This document shows, piece after piece, positions 37,813-47,342 of a stretch of 64,000 nt of DNA (positions are counted from its first letter, which is position 1; each line of letters opens with the position of its first letter). The position numbers were made by a program, and so were the translations under genes. Location of the stretch: contig JADIYP010000002.1 in assembly GCA_016705235.1 (NCBI GenBank), positions 434,001-498,000 of the forward strand, in the 5' to 3' direction. Source of the stretch: Candidatus Leptovillus affinis (GTDB lineage: Bacteria > Chloroflexota > Anaerolineae > Promineifilales > Promineifilaceae). A model generated the notes under the pieces. The model did no database searches and was not told where the DNA came from. It worked only from the letters and a program-made list of their open reading frames with translations.

Positions 37813-39959
37813 AGAGTAGAACCCAGAGGCAGGGCCAACACAACACGGGTATGTTGGCCGGGAGCGCTTTCCACGGCCAACGTGCCGCCGACGACCGCCA
37901 TCATGGTGCTGTGCAGCGCCAGCCCCTGACCGCTGCCTTTATTCGTGGCGGCGGTCATTTCCAGACCAACCCCGTTATCTTCCAGGGTGAGCAGCAGGCC
38001 GTTTTGCCAGTCGGCGGTGATGGTGAGGGTAAACGGCCGTTTCTCTCCATCCCATGCCCCATCTCCACGGCCGTACCTGGCCGCGTTTCGCACCACTTCT
38101 CGCGCCGCATAAAACACCACTTCCGCCGTCAGGTTGGGAATCTGCCCCGCGTTTTCTTCCGCCGCCGCCGATATGCGCCAATTTACCGCATCAAACGATG
38201 CCTTAAATTCGCTTTCCACAGCGCGCCGGAACGCAACGATCAGCCCCAAACGCGCCACGTCAGGAGCCGTGATGGTGGGCATGTCGTGGAGCAAATCGGA
38301 GATTTGCCGATGGGCGGCCGTCAATATCTCCACTGCTTGCTGCACTTCGTCATTTAATTGTGAGCTACTCATCTTTATCATGGCCGTCTGTAGGGCAGGC
38401 AGCAAATCATCGTGGAGGACGCGGCGTGTTTGCTGATCGATGACTTGCGTTTGCGCCAGGCGTTCACGCTGGACCAGCATCAGGCGGCGGGCCATCTCCG
38501 AACTGGCCTGGGTGTCGATGAGTCGTTCGCCGCTGACGCGGGCAATTTCGATCTCTTCCTGCGTATAGAGGCCGCCGCCGCGCTTTTCACCCAATAAGAA
38601 GACACCGATCAGGCCGCGTTCGCTCCACAGCGGCACAGCCCAGACCGCGCCCTGATAACGCCCCGGGTCCAGGGGGATGGTGATGATAGTTGGCGCTGTA
38701 AATTGCGCGGCGATATCGGCAAGTGGCGGCAGATTGAGGTTGGCGCGGTTGGGATAGGTGAGCGGCGGGCCGACGAGCGGGGCCATTGGGCCTAAAGCCG
38801 CCAGATAGGCCAGGCGAGCATCCAGAACGTTGGCGCAGAGGGTGCGAAATGGTGGACCGAGGTCTAAATCTTGGGGCGTGGCCTGGGTGAGGAGCTGGTC
38901 GTAGAGGCGGTTGCTGGTGATGAACGGCCGTAACTGGGCAATGTACCGCTCCCGTTCTTCATACGACGACCAGGCGAACAAGGCGAAAAACAAGGTCATG
39001 AGAACGGCCGTTAGCAGCAAAATGTAGATAAAGCGCAGTTCAATGGCAAAAGCCGCGCCGACAATCATGCTGTAACCGGCGGCCAAAATGATCGCGCTGC
39101 GCCAATGACGCAGCAATCCGCGACGGGGCAGCGACTTGCCGGTGAACACCTCGTAAGAAACCACCGCCTGCCCCAGCATCAAAATAGCAAAAGACAGCAA
39201 TGCGGCGATCACCACATCAAACCAGGCAAATGTTCGCGTGGACGCGAGGAAAATATCATAAAACGTGCGCTGCCTGGCGTCTTGCACCACCCACATGACG
39301 ACACCCATGACCAATAAACTGACCACCAGCATGGCCAATGAGGCCACAACCAGCCAGGGATGGGCGCGGCGGCGGGCCAGATCGCCCATCATGCGGCGCG
39401 GCGGGCCAGGGCGGCGCAGCGCATCCAGCGACAGGCCAATGCACAGGACGACGTAGAGCGAGTAGCCGACGGCCAGCAGGGGAATTCCAGCAATTGACCA
39501 GCGGATGAAGGTGCGCAAGGTGTATAAAAAGGGGGCCGGAACGGCCAGCAAAACCATGCCCGCCGCCAGACTGAGTAGCCCAACTATCAATCCGCCGGAA
39601 GTGAGCAGGAGTAACGGCCGTTGCCGCCGCCGCAAATCAGACTGAGGATCGTTCCAGTAGCCGGCATACCACAACATGATCGCGTACCAGGCAAACGGCA
39701 GGATGATGGCCGGAACCATGGCGATGGTCCACCAAAAGATGGTGCTGGCGACGCCTAGTGTGATAACCCCCCGCCCCACAATCGCCGTGTGGCTGACAAA
39801 AAAGGCTGCTCCCAGCAGCAGGCCAGCCCCGGCCACCCAAATGCCCGGCGAGCGCCGGTCGGAGTTGAGCAGCACAGTGAAACCCAGCCACAGCAGCAGG
39901 ATGGCGTTAAAGAAAGAGATGGCGATGATCGCCCAGTCGAGAAGAAGATTACCGCTCAT
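37809..39959 (-). CDS. NarL-type sensor histidine kinase with membrane sensor domain
   Basis: 716 aa. N-terminal half has about eight hydrophobic helices in two blocks (to ~ residue 350). A GAF domain follows (~380-480), then a HisKA_3-like dimerisation helix with the phospho-His in RRVLHDDLLPALQTAMIKMS, and a HATPase with EVVRNAARYGRG, LEDNGVGLEM and GSGQGLALHSTMM. Signal unknown. The response regulator gene is directly upstream (40038-40778), so the two form an operon (regulator first). Stop codon comes from the end of element C. Confidence 0.88.
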   Translation of the reverse strand: MSGNLLLDWAIIAISFFNAILLLWLGFTVLLNSDRRSPGIWVAGAGLLLGAAFFVSHTAIVGRGVITLGVASTIFWWTIAMVPAIILPFAWYAIMLWYAGYWNDPQSDLRRRQRPLLLLTSGGLIVGLLSLAAGMVLLAVPAPFLYTLRTFIRWSIAGIPLLAVGYSLYVVLCIGLSLDALRRPGPPRRMMGDLARRRAHPWLVVASLAMLVVSLLVMGVVMWVVQDARQRTFYDIFLASTRTFAWFDVVIAALLSFAILMLGQAVVSYEVFTGKSLPRRGLLRHWRSAIILAAGYSMIVGAAFAIELRFIYILLLTAVLMTLFFALFAWSSYEERERYIAQLRPFITSNRLYDQLLTQATPQDLDLGPPFRTLCANVLDARLAYLAALGPMAPLVGPPLTYPNRANLNLPPLADIAAQFTAPTIITIPLDPGRYQGAVWAVPLWSERGLIGVFLLGEKRGGGLYTQEEIEIARVSGERLIDTQASSEMARRLMLVQRERLAQTQVIDQQTRRVLHDDLLPALQTAMIKMSSSQLNDEVQQAVEILTAAHRQISDLLHDMPTITAPDVARLGLIVAFRRAVESEFKASFDAVNWRISAAAEENAGQIPNLTAEVVFYAAREVVRNAARYGRGDGAWDGEKRPFTLTITADWQNGLLLTLEDNGVGLEMTAATNKGSGQGLALHSTMMAVVGGTLAVESAPGQHTRVVLALPLGSTL

Positions 39960-40037
39960 AGGTGATTGGGGAAGTCGAGCATCGTTTCAGAATAGTTTTC
40001 TGCCGCTGCATAACGATTGGGCGGCAGATGCGTCCGG

Positions 40038-40778
40038 TTAACCTTCCCATTCGATCCATTCGCCGCGTTTGTTGAGGACGTGCGGCACGCCGTCATCGTT
40101 CCAGGTGATGAGCTGCCCGCTGTGGACGATGAGGCTGGCGCGGGTGCGGGCGATTTTTTCGTCGGCGGCCGTGTCGTTGAGGCCCCAGGTGGTGTAGATC
40201 TGGCCGTTGATGCGGCTGATGGTGCGTTTGTCGCGGAAGCCGAGGCGGTCGGCGATTTGCTGATTGTTTAGACCCTGGGCCAACATGCGGGCGACCACTT
40301 GTTCGTTGGGTTCCAGCAGGTCCATGGGGGCGTTTTCGTCTTTGTGGCGCACTTCCTGGACGCGGGATTCGATGTCGGGGTCGATGAAGGAACGGCCGTT
40401 TACCGCATCCAGCAGCAGCGGCACAATCATCGCCGGGAGCAGGTAGTTGGATTTGCGCACATAGGCATAGTGGCTCAGGATGCCGGCGCGGCGGAAGTCG
40501 CGGTAGTAGGCGTCGTCGTCCTGGATGGAATAGAAGACGACCGGCAGGCGCGGCAGTTCGCGGCGGATGGCCACGGCCGTTTCGATGCCGTTCATGACGC
40601 CGGCTAACTGCACATCCAGCAAAATAACGTCTGGCGCGTCGCCAGTCAGGCAAAATTCCAGCGCATCTTCGCCCGTAGGGGTATCGTGGACTACGCATAC
40701 CTGGTTTGTAGCCGTTAATCCGGCTTTGAGGGCGGGTCGGAGCTTCTCGTTGTCTTCCACAATCAGCAAATTGAGCAT
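40038..40778 (-). CDS. NarL/LuxR-type response regulator
   Basis: 246 aa from ATG 40778 (MLNLLIVEDNEKLRPALKAG), which has AGAGG about 10 bases upstream; an ATG at 40799 would add seven residues. Receiver domain with acidic pocket VEDN and phospho-acceptor Asp in VILLDVQLAG (D55). HTH_LuxR-like helix pair (LLEPNEQVVARMLAQGLNNQ QIADRLGF RDKRTISRI, split here for length). The C-terminus (VLNKRGEWIEWEG) is unusual. Partner of the kinase downstream on the same strand. Confidence 0.88.
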   Translation of the reverse strand: MLNLLIVEDNEKLRPALKAGLTATNQVCVVHDTPTGEDALEFCLTGDAPDVILLDVQLAGVMNGIETAVAIRRELPRLPVVFYSIQDDDAYYRDFRRAGILSHYAYVRKSNYLLPAMIVPLLLDAVNGRSFIDPDIESRVQEVRHKDENAPMDLLEPNEQVVARMLAQGLNNQQIADRLGFRDKRTISRINGQIYTTWGLNDTAADEKIARTRASLIVHSGQLITWNDDGVPHVLNKRGEWIEWEG

Positions 40779-41002
40779 GTTGGCGTGCCTCTGAATCATC
40801 AGGGTGTGGGCGTTCCCAGCGGGGAGCGCTCTCTATTCTAACATCGTCTACTTTGCCCGGCAGATCAAGCACTCAGGTGCGCGTGGATGTGGGTTTGGGC
40901 GGTGGAGGGGACACGGCCGTTTGCGTTACAGTGGCTTCATCTTAAACGATGGGTGCAGGGGCGGTTAGCGAACCGCCCTTTCGCCCAGACCATGGAGGTT
41001 AT

Positions 41003-41416
41003 GTGTTGAATCTGCCACAACCAACGATTTTACGACAAAAATGGCTGCCTGTGGGCCTGCTGCTGCTGGTGGGAGCGGCTTTATTTCCTTATGGCCTGCT
41101 GGGCGAGGCGCTGCCCTGGGTGAATGGGTTGTTTTTTGACCGGTTTAGCTCGCTGGCGGCGCATGTCGTGGGGCATATGGGGCTGTTTGCGCTGGTGGGC
41201 ACGGCCGTGCTGCTTACTTTTCCCCGCTTGTTGGCCCATCCGCGCGGATATTTGGGCGTCATGCTGCTGTTGGGCATTTTGCAAGAAGCGTTTCAGATTA
41301 TCGGGTTTAAGCATCGCGGTCTGGTGTTTGATGATTTTTTTGACGTGGGCGTTGATATGCTGGCGGCGCTGCTGGTGTGGCTTATCGTTAAAAAATGGAG
41401 GTCTGCTCGTGGATAA
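41003..41416 (+). CDS. VanZ-like small membrane protein
   Basis: About 138 aa from GTG 41003; GGAGG lies four bases before it (seven bases before an alternative TTG at 41006). The frame also contains ATG 40949, but that has no ribosome site. Four hydrophobic helices (WLPVGLLLLVGAALFPYGLL; AAHVVGHMGLFALVGTAVLL; YLGVMLLLGILQEAFQIIGF; DVGVDMLAALLVWLIV) with the VanZ-like HxxxFxxL and GxxxEFxQ pattern altered. Function in Chloroflexota unknown. Overlaps the next gene by 8 bases. Confidence 0.7.
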   Translation: MLNLPQPTILRQKWLPVGLLLLVGAALFPYGLLGEALPWVNGLFFDRFSSLAAHVVGHMGLFALVGTAVLLTFPRLLAHPRGYLGVMLLLGILQEAFQIIGFKHRGLVFDDFFDVGVDMLAALLVWLIVKKWRSARG

Positions 41417-42104
41417 GCGTGATGATTTGTTGAAGGGGGAAACGGCCGTAACCCGCCGCCTGGTTCTCATTGGGCTGGCGCTGGCCTTTGCTTCCAGCCT
41501 GGTCACGATGATGGTGGCCCTGCGCATGGTGTATACGGGCGAATTGTATTTCGCCTTTTTGGTCTGGAATTTGTTTCTGGCCTGGCTGCCGTTTTTGTTT
41601 GCCGTGGTGGTGTATGGCTGCGCGGAACGGCCGTTGGTCCTGGGCGTGATGGGACCGTTGTGGCTTCTGTTTCTGCCCAACGCCCTGTATCTGGTGACGG
41701 ATCTCATCCACCTTTACCCCTGGAACAACGTGCCTTTTTGGTACGACGCGATTATGTTTTTTGCTTTTGCGCTTACCGGGTTGATGCTGGGGCTGCTGTC
41801 GCTTTATCTGGTACACGCTGTCGTGACGCGGCATCTGGGCCAACGGTGGGGATGGGTCTTTGCCTTGCTCGTGTCTGCCTTGTCGGGTTTGGGGGTCTAT
41901 ATTGGCCGCTTTTTGCGCTGGAATAGTTGGGATGTGTTCACAAATCCCTTGCGTTTGTTGCAAGACATTGCCATCAACCTGCTGCACCCCGATTTGTTTT
42001 TAAAGACCTTCGTGACGACGGGGTTGTTAACGGCCGTCTTCATCCTGGCTTACGTGATATTGTTCATGACCCCCCGACTAACCATTGGCGATGAGTACCT
42101 TTAG
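41409..42104 (+). CDS. DUF1361 membrane protein
   Basis: 231 aa from GTG 41409 with GGAGGT six bases upstream; it overlaps the previous gene. About six helices. DUF1361 hallmarks: LLFLPNALYLVTDLIHLYPW, VPFWYDAIMFF, GVYIGRFLRWNSWDVFTNP. Function unknown; frequent in Chloroflexota and Firmicutes. The longer frame from 41124 is the previous gene's DNA in another frame and is not part of this gene. Confidence 0.85.
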   Translation: MDKRDDLLKGETAVTRRLVLIGLALAFASSLVTMMVALRMVYTGELYFAFLVWNLFLAWLPFLFAVVVYGCAERPLVLGVMGPLWLLFLPNALYLVTDLIHLYPWNNVPFWYDAIMFFAFALTGLMLGLLSLYLVHAVVTRHLGQRWGWVFALLVSALSGLGVYIGRFLRWNSWDVFTNPLRLLQDIAINLLHPDLFLKTFVTTGLLTAVFILAYVILFMTPRLTIGDEYL

Positions 42105-42163
42105 GAACGCCAATTAAATGACCAAGGGAAGAGAGATTAGAGATTGGAGATTGAGCCAGTCTT

Positions 42164-42271
42164 TAGCAGGTTGTCGGAAAAGTACCCGTAGCCGCGGTTT
42201 CTTACCGCGTCTTCCAGAGGCGGGGTAAGGATACCCCGGCTACAAAAAGAGGTTCTCCGACAGACTGCTAG
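42164..42271. mobile_element. Palindromic element C, copy 2
   Basis: TAGCAGGTTGTCGGAAAAGT at the left and TTCTCCGACAGACTGCTAG at the right, with a core nearly identical to copy 1. Flanked by GAGATTAGAGATTGGAGATT at the left and CTCCAATCTCCCCATCTCCC at the right, another inverted tandem repeat. Confidence 0.82.
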
Positions 42272-42313
42272 TCTCCAATCTCCCCATCTCCCAATCTCTA
42301 GAATGAGGTAACA

Positions 42314-42934
42314 ATGGCTGCTTATGAATTCAAGGAAACTGTAAATGGCCAGGAGTTCCCTGTGCTGGGCGTTGTATCGTTGTGGTTTGGCGTGGCGTTT
42401 GTGGGAGCAACGGCCGTTGCCCAGGCGCTGCGCGGCACAAAAGATACAGTCGCCAGCAGCATGGAGGTTGTCTTGTTTGCCCTGATCCTGGCCTCCGGCG
42501 TCTACCTGGCCTTTCGCGCCGGACAAGGCGGCCTGCCGCTGGCCGCCGTTCCGCTGCTCATCAATGTGGGCACCCTGATCATTGTGCAAGGCGTGCCTTT
42601 TGCCGATTTGTGGGAAAACGCGCGCTTCCAATCAAACATTTCCGCTTATGAACAGGTGGTAGACCTGGTTGCCAGCGGCGAACTGGCTCCTGGCGACGAT
42701 GGGTTTGCCGACTTGCCTGCGCGTTACCGGCGATTGTCAGAAAACGGCCGTATCTTCATCAACCAATCCGGTGGCGTGACGCGCATATTCTTCTTCCTCG
42801 ACAATTCCGTCAGCGGGTTGGCCGGTTATTTTTACCGGGCCGATGGCGCGCCGCCCCAGGCAGAGTTTGGCGGTGATTGGACGGCCGTGCTGCGGAAACG
42901 GCCGTCTTGGTACTACTGCGCCCGCGTCGATTAA
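42314..42934 (+). CDS. Membrane protein, unknown
   Basis: 206 aa, ATG 42314 with TGAGGT five bases upstream. Three hydrophobic helices (~18-36, 49-68, 76-94) followed by a soluble C-terminal half of ~110 residues (FIN..GGVTRIFFFLDNSVSGLAGYFY RADG). No family recognised. Contains several ACGGCCGT copies in its last part, including two 17 bases apart. Confidence 0.7.
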   Translation: MAAYEFKETVNGQEFPVLGVVSLWFGVAFVGATAVAQALRGTKDTVASSMEVVLFALILASGVYLAFRAGQGGLPLAAVPLLINVGTLIIVQGVPFADLWENARFQSNISAYEQVVDLVASGELAPGDDGFADLPARYRRLSENGRIFINQSGGVTRIFFFLDNSVSGLAGYFYRADGAPPQAEFGGDWTAVLRKRPSWYYCARVD

Positions 42935-43266
42935 TGTTTTGCATTTCCTATTTGCCGGAAACCCCGTAGCCTTCTACAATGGTCTGAGATTTGGCGCGGC
43001 AGTTTGGGCGACGGCCGTCTCGCAATGGCAAAGGTTGCCATTATGGCCGCTCTTGTTATCATTTACACCCATAACAGCAGGCCCAATCTGCACCCGAACA
43101 AACTGACTTCAGCCTGGAACCACAACGAATTAATTATGAGTAGGTCATAAAATAGTCTGGGCGGTTCATGTGACTTTCGTCCCTGGCAAACGTGCCGATT
43201 GTCACTCAGAACCTGCCCAACTGCCTCGTAAAATACCGAACGATTAACCCAGTAAGAGTCACTGAC
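42935..43266. other. Spacer, no supported gene
   Basis: One ACGGCCGT at about 43013. No promoter, RNA or gene recognised before the terminator at 43267. Confidence 0.4.
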
Positions 43267-43296
43267 AACGGTCGAAAAGAACGGCCGTTTTTTTCA
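43267..43296 (+). terminator. Rho-independent terminator using the iterated motif
   Basis: AACGGTC, loop GAAAAGAAC, GGCCGTT, then T-run; the right arm is part of an AACGGCCGTT copy. It is 330 bases after the nearest gene end, so it may end an unseen transcript. Confidence 0.6.
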
Positions 43297-43313
43297 AAAA
43301 GTGAGTGAAGGAT

Positions 43314-43360
43314 CAGCAATTTTTGGCCAGACAGCCCAATCGCCTGGCTAGAAATTGCTG
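43314..43360. repeat. 47-bp imperfect palindrome with MITE-A-like ends
   Basis: CAGCAATTTTTGGCCAG ... CTGGCTAGAAATTGCTG. The ends CAGCAATT/AATTGCTG match those of MITE family A. Confidence 0.6.
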
Positions 43361-43437
43361 TTTGCCGTATTGCAACGTCAACGATGCCATCCACACCGGA
43401 AAGGCAGATGACCAATATATGTTGGAGGACAATCCCG

Positions 43438-46170
43438 ATGAAATATGTTTTTATGTTTAATGAAGTAGAAGAAGCTACCAAATATGCTGGTGGTTCCTGG
43501 GATGCTGCACGCAGCCTGCTGGGCGGAAAAGGCGCTAACCTGGGCGAAATGACCCGCATTGGTTTGCCGGTGCCCCCCGGTTTTACCGTAACCACCGAAG
43601 CCTGTAACGCCTATCTGGCCGCCGGCATGAAGTTCCCGGATGCCATGTGGGAACAAGAACTGGCCGCCATAAAGACCACCGAAGAGTTAACCGGCAAAAA
43701 ATTTGGCGATCCCAGCAATCCACTGCTCGTTTCCTGCCGTTCTGGAGCCAAATTCTCCATGCCGGGCATGATGGACACCGTGCTGAACATTGGCTTGAAT
43801 GACGAAACGGCCGTGTCCATGGCCGAATTCACCGGCGACTCCCGCTTTGTCTACGACGCCTACCGCCGCCTCGTCCACATGTTTGGCTCTGTCGTCCTGG
43901 GCATCGACGACGAAGCCTTTGAACACCCACTGGACAAACTGAAGGCTGAAAAAGGGTACAAAGTCGACACCGAAATGACCGCCGACGACTGGAAAGCCCT
44001 CACCGAAGCCTACAAAGCCGTCATCAAAGCCCACAAAGGCTTCGATTTCCCCCAAGACCCCTACGAACAACTCAAACTGGCCACCGAAGCCGTCTTCAAA
44101 TCCTGGAACGGCAAGCGCGCCTTCGATTACCGCAACGCCGCCGGCATCCGCCACGATTTGGGCACGGGCGTCAACATCGTCACGATGGTCTTCGGCAACA
44201 TGGGTAACTCCTCCGGAACCGGCGTTGCCTTCACCCGCAACCCCGCCACCGGCGAAAACATTCTCTATGGCGATTACCTGATCAATGCCCAGGGCGAAGA
44301 TGTGGTGGCCGGTATCCGCAACACCAGCAAAATCGAGAACATGGGCAACGAACTACCGGAAGCATTCGCCGAATTCATGGAAGTGCAAGAAACTCTGGAA
44401 CAGCACTACCGTGATATGCAGGACGTGGAATTTACCGTCGAACGCGGTAAATTGTGGATGCTGCAAACCCGTGATGGCAAGCGCACCGCCAAAGCGGCCG
44501 TAAAAATCGCCGTCGATATGGCCGAAGAAGGCCTGATCACCAAAGAAGAAGCCGTCAAGCGCGTCAAGCCGGAACAGGTTGACACCCTCCTTCACCCGCA
44601 ATTTGACCTGAAAGCCAAAGAACAAGCCGTTGCCGATGGCAAACGGTTTGCCACAGGCGTTAATGCTTCTCCTGGCGCGGCCGTTGGGCGCATTTACCTG
44701 GACGCCGACACCGCCGAGAAAATGGCGAAAGAAGAAGGCCAGGACGTGATCATGGTACGGCCGTTCACCAAACCCGACGACGTTCATGGCATGTTGGCCG
44801 CCAAAGGTATCCTCACCAGTGAAGGTGGCGCGACCTCGCACGCGGCCGTTGTCGCCCGTCAGTTTGGTATCCCCTGCGTGGTCGGCGCTTCCGACGTGCG
44901 CATCGACGGCGAAAAACGAACCGTAACCGCCAACGGCATCACCCTGGAAGAAGGTGATTACATCTCTGTAGACGGCACCACCGGCGAAGCCTTCCTGGGC
45001 AAAATTCCGGCCGTCGCTCCTTCTTTGGAAGAACAAACCGAACTCATGACCCTGCTTGACTGGGCCGACGAAATCAGCGCCACCGAAGGCATCCGTGACG
45101 TGCCCGCCGGCTGGCCGACCCGCGGTCTGCAAGTCTGGGCCAACTCCGACTACCCGGAAGATGCTCGCCGCGCCCGCTCCTACGGCGCCAAAGGCATTGG
45201 TCTCTGCCGCACCGAGCACATGTTCTTCGAGACCGAACGTCTGCCCATCGTGCAGCGCATGATTTTGGCCGACACAGTTGCCGAGCGGCAAGTTGCTCTG
45301 GATGAACTGCTGCCCTTCCAACGCAGCGATTTCGACGGCTTGTTCGAGGCCATGACCGGTCTGCCCGTCATCATCCGCCTGATCGACCCACCGCTGCACG
45401 AGTTTATGCCCGATGAACATGCCCTCCTGGAAGAGGTCATCGAAAATCGCATCAAAGGCGTTGTAGACCAGGCCAAAGAAGATTTACTCGTCAGCATCCA
45501 ATCCATGCACGAAAGCAACCCTATGATGGGTTTGCGCGGCGTTCGCCTGAGCGTGATGATGCCGGAAATCGTGGGCATGCAGGTGCGGGCCATCTTTGAA
45601 GCCGCCGCCGACGTGAAACTGCGTGGTTTCGAGCCGAAACCCGAGGTGATGATTCCGTTGACCGGTCACGTAAACGAACTGCACTTCATCCAGCCAAAAT
45701 TGGTTGAGATCGCCAAAGCCGTGATGACGGAAAAGGGCGTCGAATTTGATTACAAATTTGGCACGATGATCGAAATTCCGCGCGCCGGTCTGACGGCCGA
45801 CCAGATCGCCGTTACGACTGAGTTCTTCTCCTTCGGAACCAACGACCTGACCCAATTCACCTTCGGCTACAGCCGTGACGACGCCGAGCGCAACTTCCTG
45901 GTGAAATACGTCGAAGATGGCATTCTGCCCAAGAATCCTTTCCAGACGATTGATCCGGATGGCGTAGGCCAGTTGATGGACATTGCGGTGAAGAAAGGGC
46001 GCGCCACGCGCGTCGAGTTGGAAGTGGGTATCTGCGGCGAACACGGCGGCGACCCGGAAAGTATTGCCCTGTGCCACAATCTTGGCCTCAACTATGTTTC
46101 TTGCTCCCCGTTCCGTGTGCCGATTGCCCGTCTGGCGGCGGCCCATGCGGCGTTGAACGGCAGAAAATAG
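43438..46170 (+). CDS. ppdK: Pyruvate, phosphate dikinase
   Basis: 910 aa from ATG 43438 with GGAGG upstream; the frame is open to 43384 but homologues begin MKYVFMFNE. Interconverts pyruvate + ATP + Pi with PEP + AMP + PPi, in the cytosol; sets glycolytic or gluconeogenic direction. Domains: ATP-grasp nucleotide domain (GGKGANLGEMTRIGLPVPPGF split as GGKGANLGEM and LPVPPGFTVT; RSGAKFSMPGMMDTVLN), phospho-His domain (GGATSHAAVVARQ, ~ residue 455) and TIM-barrel PEP/pyruvate domain (CGEHGGDPESI near the end). Followed by a strong terminator. Confidence 0.97.
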   Translation: MKYVFMFNEVEEATKYAGGSWDAARSLLGGKGANLGEMTRIGLPVPPGFTVTTEACNAYLAAGMKFPDAMWEQELAAIKTTEELTGKKFGDPSNPLLVSCRSGAKFSMPGMMDTVLNIGLNDETAVSMAEFTGDSRFVYDAYRRLVHMFGSVVLGIDDEAFEHPLDKLKAEKGYKVDTEMTADDWKALTEAYKAVIKAHKGFDFPQDPYEQLKLATEAVFKSWNGKRAFDYRNAAGIRHDLGTGVNIVTMVFGNMGNSSGTGVAFTRNPATGENILYGDYLINAQGEDVVAGIRNTSKIENMGNELPEAFAEFMEVQETLEQHYRDMQDVEFTVERGKLWMLQTRDGKRTAKAAVKIAVDMAEEGLITKEEAVKRVKPEQVDTLLHPQFDLKAKEQAVADGKRFATGVNASPGAAVGRIYLDADTAEKMAKEEGQDVIMVRPFTKPDDVHGMLAAKGILTSEGGATSHAAVVARQFGIPCVVGASDVRIDGEKRTVTANGITLEEGDYISVDGTTGEAFLGKIPAVAPSLEEQTELMTLLDWADEISATEGIRDVPAGWPTRGLQVWANSDYPEDARRARSYGAKGIGLCRTEHMFFETERLPIVQRMILADTVAERQVALDELLPFQRSDFDGLFEAMTGLPVIIRLIDPPLHEFMPDEHALLEEVIENRIKGVVDQAKEDLLVSIQSMHESNPMMGLRGVRLSVMMPEIVGMQVRAIFEAAADVKLRGFEPKPEVMIPLTGHVNELHFIQPKLVEIAKAVMTEKGVEFDYKFGTMIEIPRAGLTADQIAVTTEFFSFGTNDLTQFTFGYSRDDAERNFLVKYVEDGILPKNPFQTIDPDGVGQLMDIAVKKGRATRVELEVGICGEHGGDPESIALCHNLGLNYVSCSPFRVPIARLAAAHAALNGRK

Positions 46171-46217
46171 TGTGTTGCCCACTGTGAATCTGTCACAGTA
46201 ACCTGAATTTGTGAAAG

Positions 46218-46250
46218 ACGGCCTCGACGAAAAATCGAGGCCGTTTTTTT
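46218..46250 (+). terminator. Rho-independent terminator after ppdK
   Basis: ACGGCCTCGA, loop, TCGAGGCCGT, then T7. Clear intrinsic terminator. Confidence 0.92.
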
Positions 46251-46340
46251 ATGATGTTTATCCTGGCGGGATGTGCCAGATGGCACTGTAACGGCCGTTT
46301 CCCCTCCCGTATACTCACGCTAAACAAGACGGGCTTCGGG

Positions 46341-46422
46341 ACCCGGGGGGGGGGGGGGCGGGGGGGGGGGGGGGGGGGGGGGGGGAGGGGGGGAAAGAAA
46401 AAAAAAAAAAAAAAAAAAAAAA
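46341..46422. other. Low-complexity G-run then A-run (suspected artefact)
   Basis: About 45 G with a few interruptions, then about 28 A. AAACAAGACGG occurs on both sides (46323 and 46420), as if a short fragment had been duplicated around inserted low-complexity sequence. Affects only intergenic DNA before the formate/nitrite channel gene. Confidence 0.6.
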
Positions 46423-46473
46423 CAAGACGGCCAGAACGGGAACGGCCGTCACAACCCCTCTAGGAGCTGAACC

Positions 46474-47337
46474 ATGGAACAAAACTTTTCAGTAGATGCC
46501 CTCATCCCCGCCGAAATGGCCAAAAAAGCAGAATCGGCTGGCGTAGCCAAGGCCAATTTGGGGGTGTATCGCATGTTTGCCCTGGCCGTGTTGGCTGGCG
46601 CGTTTATTGGCATGGGAGCCGTGTTTGCCACCACAGTGACTACCGGAGCCGGCGAACTGCTGCCCTTTGGACTGGTGAAACTGGTTGCCGGGGCGGCTTT
46701 TTGCCTGGGCCTTATTCTGGTTATCGGCGCGGGCGCGGAATTGTTTACCGGCAACAACCTGATTGTCATGGCCTGGGCTGACAGGCAGGTGACGACGGCC
46801 GCTTTGCTGCGCAATTGGGCGGTGGTGTATGTGGGCAATTTTGTCGGCGCGTTGGCCACGGCCGTAGGCATGTTCCTCACCAAACAATATGCCTTCAGCA
46901 ATGGAGCCATCGGCCTGAATGCCTTAAACACCGCCAACGCGAAAATGCAGTACGACTTTGTGCAGGCGGTGATGTTGGGCGTTTTTTGTAATGCGCTGGT
47001 CTGTCTGGCGGTGTGGTTGTGTATTGGGGCGCGCACGGCGACCGATAAAATTCTGGCGATTTTGTTTCCCATCACCGCCTTTGTGGCGGCCGGATTTGAA
47101 CACAGCGTGGCCAACATGTACTTTGTGCCGATTGGGTTGTTGGTCAAAGCGGGGGCTGGGGCTGAATTTTGGACGAATGTGGGCAAAACGGCCGTAGATT
47201 ATCCTGATCTCACCTGGGGTAATTTCTTCCTGGCAAATCTGCTGCCCGTTACTATTGGCAATATCATCGGCGGGGCTTTGATGGTGGGGTTGGTGTATTG
47301 GTTTATTTACCTGCGCCCCAGTTGGACCGGCAAATAA
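46474..47337 (+). CDS. Formate/nitrite transporter family protein
   Basis: 287 aa, ATG 46474 with AGGAG seven bases upstream. FNT channel with six helices and the conserved motifs: LGVYRMFALAVLAGAFIGMG, GAGAELFTGNNL, NWAVVYVGNFVGA, LGVFCNALVCLAVWL (CNxLVCLAVW) and GFEHSVANMYF. Passes formate, nitrite or related monoanions across the inner membrane. Beginning with VDALIPAEMAKKAESAGVAK. Next to PPDK; a metabolic link is possible but unproven. Confidence 0.93.
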   Translation: MEQNFSVDALIPAEMAKKAESAGVAKANLGVYRMFALAVLAGAFIGMGAVFATTVTTGAGELLPFGLVKLVAGAAFCLGLILVIGAGAELFTGNNLIVMAWADRQVTTAALLRNWAVVYVGNFVGALATAVGMFLTKQYAFSNGAIGLNALNTANAKMQYDFVQAVMLGVFCNALVCLAVWLCIGARTATDKILAILFPITAFVAAGFEHSVANMYFVPIGLLVKAGAGAEFWTNVGKTAVDYPDLTWGNFFLANLLPVTIGNIIGGALMVGLVYWFIYLRPSWTGK

Positions 47338-47342
47338 GCGCG

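Noticed and set aside
41124..41408. N-terminal extension of the DUF1361 gene
   Set aside because: This is the preceding gene's DNA in another frame; GTG 41409 has a ribosome site.
46341..46422. G-quadruplex regulatory element
   Set aside because: Length and flanking duplication fit an artefact better.
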